Notes: generated by a model not told the origin, from the letters alone. A stretch of DNA of 64,000 bases from an uncultured Bacteroidia bacterium (GCA_937922655.1 CALAJH010000027.1:1-64000), one strand, 5' to 3'; numbered from the stretch's first letter, positions 1 through 9,499 are shown. Translations and numbers: made by a program.

Positions 1-145
<145 letters not shown>

Positions 146-203
146 TTAGAGCTCTTCTGCCCTCCCTATACGTCGCCCCATTTTTTTTGAATTTTTGATC
201 CAG

Positions 204-223
204 TAAAATAAAATAAAATAAAA
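204..223 (+). repeat. Pentanucleotide tandem repeat (TAAAA)x4 at a lipoprotein start codon
   Basis: Four perfect copies of TAAAA run directly into the ATG at 223; the last A of the repeat is the A of the start codon. A change in copy number would alter the leader or promoter spacing of the downstream lipoprotein gene without changing its frame. Whether it varies is unknown. Confidence 0.85.
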
Positions 224-546
224 TGAAATACGCATTATTTATCCTCTGTTTGGCGGGTTGTTTGACCCTCCAATCTTGCGGCGTATTGGGCATTCAAGGC
301 GCCCTCTACCAAGGTACAACCTTTCCTTCGCTCGACCTCGAAGTCCAATCCGACGCCAACGTCAAACCCTCCAAAACCGGAGAAGCCTCCTGTTCGAGCA
401 TTCTCGGCTTGATTGCCGTCGGCGATTGCGGAGTCCAAGCCGCCATGAAGGCCGGTGGAATTTCTAAAATTCACAGCGCCGACATCAAATACACAAATAT
501 TCTCGGCTTGTATGCCAAGCAAACCCTCATTGTTACGGGAGAGTAA
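223..546 (+). CDS. TRL-like family lipoprotein
   Basis: 107-aa exported protein. The N-terminus is a lipoprotein signal peptide with two possible lipobox cysteines (LAGC at Cys13 and LQSC at Cys19). The remainder fits the small TRL-like family: SCSSILGLIAVGDCG, then a GGISKIHSADIKYTN segment, then ILGLYAKQTLIVTG at the C-terminus. Family members are small envelope lipoproteins of unknown function. The gene lies 77 bp after the 16S end, inside what would normally be the 16S-23S spacer, and starts immediately after a (TAAAA)4 repeat. Family assignment is by remembered pattern; the lipoprotein nature is well supported. Confidence 0.8.
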   Translation: MKYALFILCLAGCLTLQSCGVLGIQGALYQGTTFPSLDLEVQSDANVKPSKTGEASCSSILGLIAVGDCGVQAAMKAGGISKIHSADIKYTNILGLYAKQTLIVTGE

Positions 547-633
547 GTTTTGTTTTCACCATGGGACGCTAAAATTTATTTAAAATTTATTTATTGTGAT
601 TTAATCAAAATTAATTCCCAAAATAAATTTAAA

Positions 634-978
634 ATGAAAAATCTTATAAAATATGTTGCAACCATTCTGCTCGTAATCTTTACGTCCCTTTCGATACAAG
701 GATGTTACGTTCACAGGCACGGAGTGGGCAATGCTTCGAGTTCCAGGGATTTCAATGGCAAAAAAGTCGCCTCGGCAAAAGCGGTATACCTTTTTTGGGG
801 ATTGATAACTTTAAATAATCCTAGTGTATCGGAAATGGCTGGAAATGCTAAAAATTATCAAATAAAAACCTCTTATAATTATATCGACTGTCTTATATCA
901 TCCCTTACCGGTGGTCTTTTTTCCACTCGAACCGTTAAAGTTTTTGTATCCAAAGAAGACTTAAAAAGAGTAGATTAA
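634..978 (+). CDS. Small Bor-like lipoprotein
   Basis: 114-aa protein starting at ATG 634; an upstream in-frame start near 550 would precede the signal peptide with an implausible leader. Residues 1-22 form a signal peptide ending in a lipobox-like IQGC. The pattern after it (VYLFWGLI..., NYIDCLISSLTGGLF, then TRTVKVFVSK at the end) resembles the Bor family of small surface lipoproteins, first known as a phage lambda serum-resistance protein; this is a weak, pattern-level match. The gene and its 5' flank (550-633) are clearly more AT-rich than the neighbourhood, which suggests separate acquisition. It sits between the TRL-like gene and tRNA-Ile. Confidence 0.7.
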   Translation: MKNLIKYVATILLVIFTSLSIQGCYVHRHGVGNASSSRDFNGKKVASAKAVYLFWGLITLNNPSVSEMAGNAKNYQIKTSYNYIDCLISSLTGGLFSTRTVKVFVSKEDLKRVD

Positions 979-1006
979 AGAAGGACAAACAATAACACAA
1001 AACTAA

Positions 1007-1080
1007 GGGCTTGTAGCTCAGGTGGTTAGAGCGCAACACTGATAATGTTGAGGTCCATGGTTCGAGTCCATGCAGGCCCA
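1007..1080 (+). tRNA. tRNA-Ile (anticodon GAT)
   Basis: A full cloverleaf can be folded. The acceptor stem GGGCTTG pairs with CAGGCCC (1073-1079, discriminator A1080), there is a normal D arm, and the anticodon stem CAACA/TGTTG carries loop CTGATAA with GAT at 1041-1043. The T arm is CATGG-TTCGAGT-CCATG. CCA is not encoded. tRNA-Ile(GAT) is the usual first tRNA of a bacterial 16S-23S spacer; here it is about 860 bp from the 16S and is followed by a terminator, not by tRNA-Ala and 23S. Confidence 0.97.
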
Positions 1081-1116
1081 CTTGGGAGTCGCAAAAACGG
1101 CTCCCAAGTCTTTTTT
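1081..1116 (+). terminator. Intrinsic terminator after tRNA-Ile
   Basis: Stem CTTGGGAGTC (1081-1090) pairs with GGCTCCCAAG (1099-1108), including one G-T pair, around an A-rich loop, and is followed by TC and T6. It begins directly at the tRNA 3' end, so transcription of the 16S/lipoprotein/tRNA unit should stop here. Confidence 0.9.
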
Positions 1117-1205
1117 ATCCCCTAGCTCCACAATCCGTTTCGATTTTTTTGTATAATCTCATGACCGTGCCGTAAGGCATGCTTTTTTTTTCGCGACGGC
1201 TTGCG

Positions 1206-1213
1206 TATTTTTG
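1206..1213 (+). promoter_or_regulatory. Promoter -7 box TATTTTTG for the T9SS cargo gene
   Basis: Matches the Bacteroidota -7 consensus TAnnTTTG. It ends 5 nt before the ATG at 1219, so the transcript would be leaderless or nearly so. I see no convincing -33 TTTG at the right spacing. Confidence 0.5.
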
Positions 1214-1218
1214 TACCA

Positions 1219-4200
1219 ATGAAAACGACGTCGATAGGGGTGGCGCTGACGGTGCTGACGGTCGGATTGCTTTGGGGACAATGCATGCCGGTAGCGGGCG
1301 GCTGCGTTCCTCAGTCGGGATTTTTTTGCCTTTCCAACGCCTTCGACGTGGCGACGGTGGGCGTGAACTATTCGCGCTCCGCACAATTTTTTCACGTCGG
1401 ATGGAAAATATTGCCGGGCGACGCCGCCGTGTATTTTCGTAAAATCCAAGTGGATTCGGTGTCCGGACTACCGTCGGGGTTGATTTTAACCATAAAAAGC
1501 CTCAACGCCGACGACGGCCCGCAAGGTTTGGTTTATCAAGGCGCCAACGGGCCGGTAAACCGTTCGATTTCCCGCGTCGGAAGTCCGAACGAGGGTTTTG
1601 CCGCCTGTTTCGCCGTTACGGGAAACCCCAACGTCGCCACCTACCTCCACGATTCGGTTACCGTTCACGTTACCCCTTATTACGCCGATTTGGACGAAGG
1701 CGAGGGTTTGCCCGACCTCAACGGCGTTTTTGCCCCCCGTCGTTATACATTCAAAGTTCCCGTCGTTTTCACTCCCGACGGGCAGTTTTATTTCGGTTTG
1801 GATACGCCGTCGGCGGAGTATTGTACGGGTCAATTTCTGCAGTTGAGCGCCTTCGCCGACCCGCCCAACGGGGTCAATTTCCGTTGGGAACCCGCCGAGT
1901 ACACTCAAAACCCCAACCTCGCCCAACCGATTGTTTTCCCGCCGTCGACCACCGTTTTCACCGTTACGGCATTCAACGAAGTCATCGAATATTCGGCGAC
2001 GGTAACGGTGCAAGTGTTTGAGTCGCCTTACGTCAATTTGGGGCCCGATTTGGTGCTCGACGAAGGGGAAACGCTCACGCTCGACGCCGGTCCTTACGGC
2101 ATGTATTACCAATGGAACACCGGCGCAAGCGAACGTTTTCTCATCGTGGACGCTCCGGGCGAATACGCCGTCGAAGTCGTTGCCCCCAACGGTTGTTGGG
2201 CCACGGACACCGTTCGCGTCTTTGCGGCGGGAGGCTTTTACATCGAAGCCCATCCGCCCGTACAAGTGGTTTGCGGAGCGTCCGTTTCCGTACAACTGAC
2301 CCTCGTTCCTTCGACGGCCAACGTATCCGTTTCATGGTCGCCGACCACGGGTGTAAATCCGCCCAACGCGCTTTCCGTCGTTTTGTCCCCCACCCAATCG
2401 ACCACCTACACCGTTACCGCAAGCGACGGACAAGCCTCTTTCCAAACGCAGTTGCAGGCAAACGTCGTTTCTCCGCTTCAATTGCCTGCCCAATTGACGT
2501 TTGTTCCCGGAGGGGCCGTCGTTCTTGACGCGGGGCCGGCCGCCGCTTATCGCTGGAATACCGGCGAAATCACCCGTTCCATCGTCGCCGACGAACAGGG
2601 CGATTTTTGGGTCGAGACCCAATACGAAAATTGTCCGCCGGGCCGAGACTCCGTCCGTGTGCGCGTAAACGGACACGTCGTTTCGGGGCGGGTGTATCGC
2701 GACGTCAATATCAATTCGACTTATGAAACCGGCGAACCCGGATTCAACCAAATCGTGGTGTGGGCCGTGGACGGCGAAAACAAGTTTTACGCCTCGACCC
2801 GTGCCGACGGCTATTACGAACTCTATTTGCCCGACGGAAATTGGTACGTCTCTTGCCGTTACCTCGATTATTTCGCTCAAACCCAGCCTTTTTCCGGCGG
2901 CTATTCTTTTGCTTTGTCGGGCGAAAACCAAAACATTCCGGGAACGGATTTTGGATTCGGGGACATTTCCGTTCCGTTTTCGGATTTGCGGGCGACGGTT
3001 TTTAGACGAACGCCCGTCCCCGATTTTCCCGCTCAAGAGCCGTCCCCGCTGGTCGTCGAGTATCAAAACGTTGGCAACCACGTGCAATCGGGAAGCGTTG
3101 AACTGTGGCTCGACCCCAAGACGACGTTTTTTTACGCCTCGCCTTATCCCGACGGACAACAGCCTTTGCGTTGGAATTTTCAAAACCTTGCGCCCGGCGA
3201 AAAGCGCCGTGTTCACGTCCAAATTTTGGGGGAGGCCGCCCAAAATTTTTACGAGCATTGGGTGGAAATTGCGGGTTTGGCTCAAGACCAAACGCCATGG
3301 AACAACGTTTCCGTTTGCCGTTATTCCACCGACGAGCCGGGCGAAGCCGGCGGTCTTCACCGTAGCGTCGCCGGCGCCGACAGCCTCAACGTGCAACTGG
3401 CGTTTTTTCACGACGGCCCCCAACCCAAGTTGAACGTCGTTTTACGGGACACGCTAAACGCCTTTACCCCGCCCGAAGCGATATGGAATTGGGTTTCGAC
3501 GCACGACGGCGAATTTCGGGTCAAGGGACGGGGAACGGTCGAATGGCGGTTTATGGGGGTGTTGTTGCCCGCTCGGCATGCCGAGGCGGGAACGGGAATC
3601 GGCGCGGTGCGTTATTCCATCGTCGCCGCGTCCGGCACGCGCTGTTCGCTTCCTTATTTCGCCGCCGCCGAAGTACGGATGGACGACGTTCTTGAAAACC
3701 AAAACACTTTTTTACCCAATTATTTCAATTCCATGCCCGAATTCGAGATTTCGACCCTCGATAGCGTCGAAGTCAATCGAAGCGTCGAATTTGCGGCGCA
3801 AATATCCGAAGGGGCGGAGGCGGCGTGGAATTTCGGCGCCGACGCCCAACCGCAAGCGGCGTATGGACCGGGGCCGCACGTGGTTAAGTTCGTCTCTCCC
3901 GGCCCCAAACCATTGGTTTTTTCCGTTTGGCGGGGCGTTTGCAGAACGGACAGCGTTTTCGGCGTCTTTGTCAAGGATACCGTCGCCGACGACACCGTTC
4001 CCAATTTTCGTTCACGCATCGAAGACGCGTACGAGTTTGTCGTTTATCCCAATCCCGTTCGCGACTATTTTTACGTAAAATGCCCAAATTCCGGTGCGCG
4101 TTGGGAATTGACGGACGTTGCGGGGAGGGTGGTTTCGACGGGAGTTTTGAACGGCGGGCCTATTGCGGCTCCGTCTGCGGGGATGTACGTCCTGTTCATC

Positions 4201-4239
4201 GAAGATAGAAAGGCGAAAGTGGTCGTTTCGCCGCGATAG
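1219..4239 (+). CDS. Large secreted protein with T9SS type A sorting domain
   Basis: 1006-aa secreted protein. The start is ATG 1219, because the six codons upstream (TTG at 1201) overlap the -7 promoter box and precede the signal peptide (about residues 1-21, ending LLWGQ). The body has several beta-sandwich segments typical of PKD/Ig-like adhesin repeats, including GEYAVEV..NGCWATDTV and STTYTVTASDG. A SdrD/CNA-B-like module at about residues 487-575 starts VSGRVYRDVN and contains GYYELYLPDG. After a short linker ending DTVPNFRS, the last 70 residues (VYPNPVRDYFYVK ... GRVVSTG ... AGMYVLFIED) form a type A T9SS sorting domain, which sends the protein through the outer membrane for anchoring or release. 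No enzymatic domain is visible, so a structural or adhesive role is likely. Confidence 0.85.
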   Translation: MKTTSIGVALTVLTVGLLWGQCMPVAGGCVPQSGFFCLSNAFDVATVGVNYSRSAQFFHVGWKILPGDAAVYFRKIQVDSVSGLPSGLILTIKSLNADDGPQGLVYQGANGPVNRSISRVGSPNEGFAACFAVTGNPNVATYLHDSVTVHVTPYYADLDEGEGLPDLNGVFAPRRYTFKVPVVFTPDGQFYFGLDTPSAEYCTGQFLQLSAFADPPNGVNFRWEPAEYTQNPNLAQPIVFPPSTTVFTVTAFNEVIEYSATVTVQVFESPYVNLGPDLVLDEGETLTLDAGPYGMYYQWNTGASERFLIVDAPGEYAVEVVAPNGCWATDTVRVFAAGGFYIEAHPPVQVVCGASVSVQLTLVPSTANVSVSWSPTTGVNPPNALSVVLSPTQSTTYTVTASDGQASFQTQLQANVVSPLQLPAQLTFVPGGAVVLDAGPAAAYRWNTGEITRSIVADEQGDFWVETQYENCPPGRDSVRVRVNGHVVSGRVYRDVNINSTYETGEPGFNQIVVWAVDGENKFYASTRADGYYELYLPDGNWYVSCRYLDYFAQTQPFSGGYSFALSGENQNIPGTDFGFGDISVPFSDLRATVFRRTPVPDFPAQEPSPLVVEYQNVGNHVQSGSVELWLDPKTTFFYASPYPDGQQPLRWNFQNLAPGEKRRVHVQILGEAAQNFYEHWVEIAGLAQDQTPWNNVSVCRYSTDEPGEAGGLHRSVAGADSLNVQLAFFHDGPQPKLNVVLRDTLNAFTPPEAIWNWVSTHDGEFRVKGRGTVEWRFMGVLLPARHAEAGTGIGAVRYSIVAASGTRCSLPYFAAAEVRMDDVLENQNTFLPNYFNSMPEFEISTLDSVEVNRSVEFAAQISEGAEAAWNFGADAQPQAAYGPGPHVVKFVSPGPKPLVFSVWRGVCRTDSVFGVFVKDTVADDTVPNFRSRIEDAYEFVVYPNPVRDYFYVKCPNSGARWELTDVAGRVVSTGVLNGGPIAAPSAGMYVLFIEDRKAKVVVSPR

Positions 4240-4391
4240 AAAAAATTTTGGGAAACCGACTCCCGATTCAAGTTTCGGACTTCTCGTTTTCGCTTGTGTG
4301 TGCGGCCTTGTCGCGCGCCGCCAAGCGTTGGGTTTTTTGTCGATTCCATCGGGTTGAAACCAGCGGACAAACTCCGTCGCCGGCTTGCTTA

Positions 4392-4399
4392 TATTTTTG
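4392..4399 (+). promoter_or_regulatory. Promoter -7 box TATTTTTG upstream of the YfhO gene
   Basis: TAnnTTTG match 28 bp before the ATG at 4428. No good -33 element at 18-21 bp, so this is supported only by the -7 box. Confidence 0.4.
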
Positions 4400-4427
4400 C
4401 TAATTTTACGCTTTGAAAGCTTAATCC

Positions 4428-7106
4428 ATGTTGAAAGACAAAGAATTTCGCGCTTCGTTGATAGGGGTGGCGCTGTTGTTGGCGGCGGCGTGTGCGTTTT
4501 TTTTTCCGTTGCTGACGGGCAAACAACTCGCCGCGTCGGATTACATCCTTGTTAAGGGCATGCAAAAAAACTTGGAGGATTATCGCGCCGCCCATCCCGG
4601 CGAAGACGCCCTTTGGTGTATGAGTATGTTCAGCGGTATGCCCGCGTATACGATACACGTCATGTTCGAGGGCAACGCCACGGACGCGGTCAGAAAATTA
4701 TTGACGCTCGGCCTGCCCGACCCCATTGGTCATTTTTTTACGGGGATGTTGGGTTTCTTTTTGTTGTTGCGGGTTTTTGGCGTGGGGGCGTTGTATTCGG
4801 TGGCGGGGGGGATGGCGTTCGGTTTTTTCAGTTACCACGTCATCATCACCGAGGCGGGTCACGGCAACAAATTGGCGGCGCTCATGCACGCGCCCGGCGT
4901 TTTGGCCGCGACGGCCTTCGCTTTTCGCTCGCGCCCTTTGTGGGGCGCGGCGCTTTTGTTTTTAACTTTGGCCCTCAACATCAACGCCAACCACCAACAA
5001 ATGACCTATTATTTGGCGTTTGTCGTCGTCGTTTACGGTGTTTACGAGTTGGTGCGGCATGTTTTGGAGAAGAAATGGGCCCGATTCGCGGTGACGGCGG
5101 GTCTGTTGGTCGTGGCGGCGGGCGGTGCGGTGGCCATCAACCTCAACCGCCTTTTGCCTATCTTGGAATATAAACAATACACCATTCGCGGGCCGAGCGA
5201 ACTCAAAAAAGAACCCGGCGCCGGCGCCCCGAACACCGCCATCGACGGTACGGGCCTCGACCGCGACTACGCCTTCGGTTGGTCCAACGACCGCGACGAA
5301 ATTCTCACCCTCCTCATCCCCAACTTCAAAGGCGGCAGCAGCAACGGAACCCTCGGCAAAAATTCCGAAATCTACAAACTCGTCGCCGCCAACCAACCCG
5401 GCGTCTCCGAACGCGAATTCAAACAACAAAAATGGCCCCTTTACTGGGGAACCCAAGCCTTCACCTCGGGACCGACCTACGCCGGCGCCGTCGTCTTTTT
5501 TCTTTTCGTTACCGGACTCTTGATTATTCCCGGCGGATTGAAATGGGCGTTGGGATACGCAACCTACCTCTTGGTTTTGCTTTCTTTGGGTAAAAATTCG
5601 TACACGCTCGTCGAAAGTCTTTTTCTTTTCGCGCTCCCGGTTTTGGCGTGGTTTGCGGCCAAAAAAGTCAAGCAAATACCGCCGGCGTTTACCTCGGTTG
5701 TGGTTTTCCTTGTCGGTTATTTGGCGCTAAATCTTGTTTCCGAAAATCCGCCGACGGGCTATCGGCTCACCGATTTTTTCTTTGAATACGTGCCGATGTA
5801 CAACGCCTTCCGGGCGCCGGCGTCGATTTTGGCGGCCACCAACGTCCTTTTTCCCCTCGTGGCGTTGTTGGCCGTCAAAGAACTGCTCAACAAAGAAAGG
5901 CCAATCCAAGAACGCTTGCAGGCGTTGTACGCCGGCGCAGGGGTTACGGCCTTGATTTGTCTGATATTTGCCGCCATACCCGAATTTTTTTTCGACAACT
6001 TCGAATCCCCCAACGACCGTTCGTTTGCCGACAACAAGGCTTTTTATCCCGCGCTTTTGGCCGACAGACGAGCGTTGTTGTCGGCGGATGCGTTTCGTAG
6101 TTTGCTCTTCGTTTTGGCGGGATTGGGCGTCGTATGGGCGACGATGCGCGGAAAAATCACCAACGCCTATGTTGCGGGCGCGGCGTTGACGGTCGTCGTT
6201 TTTGCGGACAACTTTTTCGTTGCGGGACGCTACCTGCCCCATTCCGAATTCGTTTCCAAGAACGAATTTGCGCAGGCGTTCGAACCCCGCCCCGCCGACG
6301 CGTGGATAAAACAAAACGACCCGTCTTATTTTCGGGTTTTCCCGCTTTCGCGCAACCATTGGAACGACGGACAAACCCCCTACACCCTCAACACCATCGG
6401 CGGTTACAACGCCGCCAAACTCAAACGTTATCAGCAAATGGGCGACAAATACATTCTCAACGGCCAACCCAACTTCAACGTCCTCAATATGCTCAACACC
6501 AAATACGTCATCTTTAACAAAAACGTCAATCTTCCGATTTGGCAGCCGATGACGCGGCAAGGGGACGAATTTGTGTATCAAAATTTGACGAACTTTGGTC
6601 CGGCGTGGATTGCCGAAGACGTCAAGGTCGTTCCCACGCCCGACGACGCTCTCGACGCCTTGGACACCACCAATTTGCGTACCGTCGCGATAGTCGAAAA
6701 CAAGGACGCCGACAAAATTCCCGCCGACCTCGTCCGCGACCTTCTCAACCCCGAAACCGAAAGCATTCGATTGACTTTGGCCGAAAACCGAACGATGAAA
6801 TACGAGTACAAGTCGCCGAAAAAGCGCTTCGTCGTTTTCAGCGAGGTGTATTATCCCAAGGGCTGGAAGGCCTACATCGACGATAAAGAGGTACCGATAA
6901 TTCATACGAACTTTGTTTTGCGGGGCTTGGTCGTGCCGGCGGGCGAACATAAAATCGTTTTTCGCTACGACCCCGAGGTCATGAAAACGGGTAAAACGTA
7001 TTCGGTTTTGGCCTCGTTGGGTTTGGGAATATTTCTTTTGGCGGCGGGCGGCGTGGAATTTGTGCGTCGCAAAAAGCCCGACGCCGCTTGGACCCAATGG
7101 TTGTAG
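4428..7106 (+). CDS. YfhO-family polytopic membrane protein
   Basis: 892-aa integral membrane protein of the YfhO family, which is related to GT-C glycosyltransferases and common in Bacteroidota. A membrane anchor at residues 10-30 is followed by a loop with SDYILVKGMQKNLEDYRAAHPGE and SMFSGMPAYTI, typical of the family's acidic first periplasmic loop. There are then roughly a dozen hydrophobic segments, a large soluble C-terminal region (about 620-850) and a final transmembrane helix followed by a basic tail. Some family members are involved in glycosylation of lipoteichoic acid or other envelope polymers; the substrate here is unknown. It heads a tight operon with pth (1-nt gap), rodA and yigZ, suggesting an envelope-growth context. 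Confidence 0.85.
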   Translation: MLKDKEFRASLIGVALLLAAACAFFFPLLTGKQLAASDYILVKGMQKNLEDYRAAHPGEDALWCMSMFSGMPAYTIHVMFEGNATDAVRKLLTLGLPDPIGHFFTGMLGFFLLLRVFGVGALYSVAGGMAFGFFSYHVIITEAGHGNKLAALMHAPGVLAATAFAFRSRPLWGAALLFLTLALNINANHQQMTYYLAFVVVVYGVYELVRHVLEKKWARFAVTAGLLVVAAGGAVAINLNRLLPILEYKQYTIRGPSELKKEPGAGAPNTAIDGTGLDRDYAFGWSNDRDEILTLLIPNFKGGSSNGTLGKNSEIYKLVAANQPGVSEREFKQQKWPLYWGTQAFTSGPTYAGAVVFFLFVTGLLIIPGGLKWALGYATYLLVLLSLGKNSYTLVESLFLFALPVLAWFAAKKVKQIPPAFTSVVVFLVGYLALNLVSENPPTGYRLTDFFFEYVPMYNAFRAPASILAATNVLFPLVALLAVKELLNKERPIQERLQALYAGAGVTALICLIFAAIPEFFFDNFESPNDRSFADNKAFYPALLADRRALLSADAFRSLLFVLAGLGVVWATMRGKITNAYVAGAALTVVVFADNFFVAGRYLPHSEFVSKNEFAQAFEPRPADAWIKQNDPSYFRVFPLSRNHWNDGQTPYTLNTIGGYNAAKLKRYQQMGDKYILNGQPNFNVLNMLNTKYVIFNKNVNLPIWQPMTRQGDEFVYQNLTNFGPAWIAEDVKVVPTPDDALDALDTTNLRTVAIVENKDADKIPADLVRDLLNPETESIRLTLAENRTMKYEYKSPKKRFVVFSEVYYPKGWKAYIDDKEVPIIHTNFVLRGLVVPAGEHKIVFRYDPEVMKTGKTYSVLASLGLGIFLLAAGGVEFVRRKKPDAAWTQWL

Positions 7107-7107
7107 A

Positions 7108-7680
7108 ATGAAGTACGTCGTCGTCGGATTGGGCAATCCGGGGCCCGAGTATTTCGCAACCCGGCACAACGTCGGTTTTCGGGTCGTGGACAAGGTCTTG
7201 GAACTTTTGGGCGGGGAAAACGCCGCGTTTCAACCCGCCCGCTACGCCGAAATCGCCGAGGTCAAACACAAAGGGAAAAAAATTCTTTTGGTCAAGCCCC
7301 AAACATACATGAATCTGAGCGGAAAGGCCGTCGCCTACTACCTCAACGAATGGAAAATCGAACGTTCGGCGCTCTTGGTCGTTACCGACGACTTGGCCTT
7401 GCGTTTTGGCGCCGTGCGCTTGCGAAAACAAGGTTCGGACGGCGGACACAACGGCTTGGCCGACGTCCAAAACGCCTTGGGTACAACCGAATACCCGCGA
7501 ATGCGCGTGGGCGTCGGCAACGACTTCCCCAAAGGACGGCAAGCCGAATACGTGCTTTCCCCGTTCACCGAGGAGGAGGCGCGGGCGCTTCCCGAAATTT
7601 TGACCCATTGCGCGAACGCCGTTCGGGCTTTCACCCTCGAACCCTTCGACCGCGTCGCCACCCAATTCAATAGAAAATGA
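7108..7680 (+). CDS. pth: Peptidyl-tRNA hydrolase
   Basis: 190 aa, the usual length for Pth. It hydrolyses peptidyl-tRNA released from stalled ribosomes in the cytoplasm. Family signatures are present in order: GLGNPGPEY at residues 6-14, the catalytic His in TRHNVGF, KPQTYMNLSGKAV, the catalytic Asp in VTDDLALRFG, and GGHNGL. ATG 7108 is chosen because the conserved MKYVVVGLGNPG begins there; it lies one nt after the YfhO stop. The stop overlaps the rodA start (ATGA, 7677-7680), so the two are probably translationally coupled. Confidence 0.97.
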   Translation: MKYVVVGLGNPGPEYFATRHNVGFRVVDKVLELLGGENAAFQPARYAEIAEVKHKGKKILLVKPQTYMNLSGKAVAYYLNEWKIERSALLVVTDDLALRFGAVRLRKQGSDGGHNGLADVQNALGTTEYPRMRVGVGNDFPKGRQAEYVLSPFTEEEARALPEILTHCANAVRAFTLEPFDRVATQFNRK

Positions 7681-8936
7681 GCAGGTTCGAATCCCGAATC
7701 GATTGGACGGTCGTCCTTATTTATTTAATATTCGTCGTTTGGGGGTGGATTGCGATTTATGCCGCCTCCGTCAAAAACACCGAAGCCTCCATCTTCAACC
7801 TCCATTTCAATTTCGGCAAACAACTGATTTGGATAGTGGTGGCGTTGGCGGTCGGAATCGTCGTGTTGTATACCGACTCGAAATTTATCGAATTCGTCAG
7901 TCCCGTGGTTTACGGCGCAAGCCTACTGTTGATGATTCTTACCGTCGTTTTCGGCAAAGAAATCAACGGCGCCAAAGCGTGGTTGGACGTCGGCGGATTT
8001 AGAATGCAGTCGTCGGAATTCGGCAAATTGGGAACGGCCATGTTTTTAGCCTCGTATATGTCCAGATTCAATTTTTCGTTCAAATACTTTCGGCACCGAT
8101 TGACGACGTTCGCCATCATCGTTCTGCCTTTTGCCTTGACGATGTTGCAAAAGGATACGGGAACGGCTTTGGTTTTCACCTCTTTTCTTATCATGATTTT
8201 TCGCGAGGGCTTGAATCCGATATATTTGCTGATATTGTTTGCCATGGGGCTTTCGGCCGTCTTGGGATTGGTGACCAATCCGGTTTTGTTGGTGAGCGGA
8301 ATTTTTTTGCTCGTGATTTTATCGTATTATTTTGTTTACAACAAAAAGTATTTGGGCCTGCACATCGCGATGGGGTTGTTGTTTTGTTCGACTTCCTTGG
8401 GCGTCGATTACGTCGTGGACAACGTCCTCAAACCCCACCAAAGAAACCGAATCTATGCCGCCCTAGACCCCGAAAGCGACCCCCAAGGCGTCAATTGGAA
8501 CACCCTGCAATCGAAAATCGCCATTGGTTCCGGCGGCTTTTCGGGCAAAGGATTTTTGCAGGGTACTCAAACCAAATTCGACTTCGTTCCCCAACAAGAC
8601 ACCGATTTTATTTTTTGCACCATCGGCGAAGAGTTTGGTTGGTTGGGAAGCACGGCGTTTTTGGCGTTGATGTTTGTCTTTTTATGGCAATTGACCCACC
8701 TTGCCGAAAACTCAAAATCCGCTTACGCCCGCATATTCGGTTACGGGGTCGTTTCGATATTGTTTTTCCATTTGACGGTCAATATTGGCATGACCATTGG
8801 TCTGATACCCGTCATCGGCATACCTTTGCCGTTTTTCAGTTACGGGGGGTCGTCGCTGGTTTCGTTTACGGTGATGATATTCGTCATGCTGAACTTTTAC
8901 GCCAATCGAACGAACGTTTTGGCGCCGCGGCGGTGA
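7677..8936 (+). CDS. rodA: Rod-shape SEDS glycosyltransferase RodA
   Basis: 419-aa SEDS-family peptidoglycan polymerase with about ten transmembrane helices. It works with a class B PBP (PBP2) and MreBCD in sidewall elongation. Family features include AKAWLDVGGFRMQSSEFGK, QKDTGTALVF, the extracellular FVPQQDTDFIFCTIGEEFGW segment and the C-terminal IPVIGIPLPFFSYGGSSL. It is RodA rather than FtsW by overall pattern and the WLDVGGF/QSSEF segment. It overlaps pth by 4 bp and yigZ by 1 bp. No mreB, mreC or pbp2 gene lies next to it in this window. Confidence 0.93.
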   Translation: MSRFESRIDWTVVLIYLIFVVWGWIAIYAASVKNTEASIFNLHFNFGKQLIWIVVALAVGIVVLYTDSKFIEFVSPVVYGASLLLMILTVVFGKEINGAKAWLDVGGFRMQSSEFGKLGTAMFLASYMSRFNFSFKYFRHRLTTFAIIVLPFALTMLQKDTGTALVFTSFLIMIFREGLNPIYLLILFAMGLSAVLGLVTNPVLLVSGIFLLVILSYYFVYNKKYLGLHIAMGLLFCSTSLGVDYVVDNVLKPHQRNRIYAALDPESDPQGVNWNTLQSKIAIGSGGFSGKGFLQGTQTKFDFVPQQDTDFIFCTIGEEFGWLGSTAFLALMFVFLWQLTHLAENSKSAYARIFGYGVVSILFFHLTVNIGMTIGLIPVIGIPLPFFSYGGSSLVSFTVMIFVMLNFYANRTNVLAPRR

Positions 8937-9499
8937 TGTTTACCTTGTCGGGGCCGTCGGAGGGGTTGTACAAGGAGCGGGGTTCGCGTTTTGTCGCTTA
9001 TGCCGCGCCCGTAAGAAACCGACACGAGGCCGAGGAAACGGTGCGTCGGTTGCGTGTCGAGCATCCCGATGCGCGGCACGTGTGTTACGCTTTTCGTTTC
9101 GGGGACGAAAAAATGTGTTCGGACGCGGGCGAACCCGCCCATTCCGCCGGCGACCCCATTCTTCGCGTGATTCTTTCGGCCAAGCTCACGCACGCGGTGG
9201 TGGTGGTCGTGCGTTATTTTGGCGGCGTGAAGTTGGGCGTGCCCGGTTTGATTCGCGCTTATTCCGCCGCCGCCCAAGACGCAATCGCAAACAATGCCCT
9301 CGTTCCTTTCGTTCCAACCCGTCTTGTGGAAATTTTTTTTGAATATTCGCAAACGGCGGCGGTCAAAAAACGCACGGACAAGTATAAAATCGTCGAATCG
9401 GATTTTTCCGAACGTTGTCGTTATGTTGTCGAAGTTCCCGAATCCGAATATTCGACGTTCGTCGACGCTTTGGCCGAGTCCCAAATCGAGGCTCGATGA
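8936..9499 (+). CDS. YigZ/IMPACT-family protein (UPF0029)
   Basis: 187-aa cytoplasmic protein. The IMPACT/YigZ N-terminal domain is recognisable from KERGSRFVAYAAPV, HVCYAFRFG, DAGEPAHSAGDPIL and VVVVVRYFGGVKLGVPGLIRAY, which carry the family-conserved GEP and YFGGxKLG motifs. A short C-terminal alpha-beta domain follows. The eukaryotic homologue IMPACT acts in the GCN1/GCN2 translational control pathway; the bacterial function is not established. The ATG at 8936 overlaps the rodA stop (TGATG), making it the last gene of the YfhO-pth-rodA operon. Confidence 0.93.
   Translation: MFTLSGPSEGLYKERGSRFVAYAAPVRNRHEAEETVRRLRVEHPDARHVCYAFRFGDEKMCSDAGEPAHSAGDPILRVILSAKLTHAVVVVVRYFGGVKLGVPGLIRAYSAAAQDAIANNALVPFVPTRLVEIFFEYSQTAAVKKRTDKYKIVESDFSERCRYVVEVPESEYSTFVDALAESQIEAR

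Noticed and set aside
4321-4338. CCAA-GCG-TTGG followed by T6 after the first T9SS gene
   Set aside because: A four-base-pair stem is too weak for a confident terminator.
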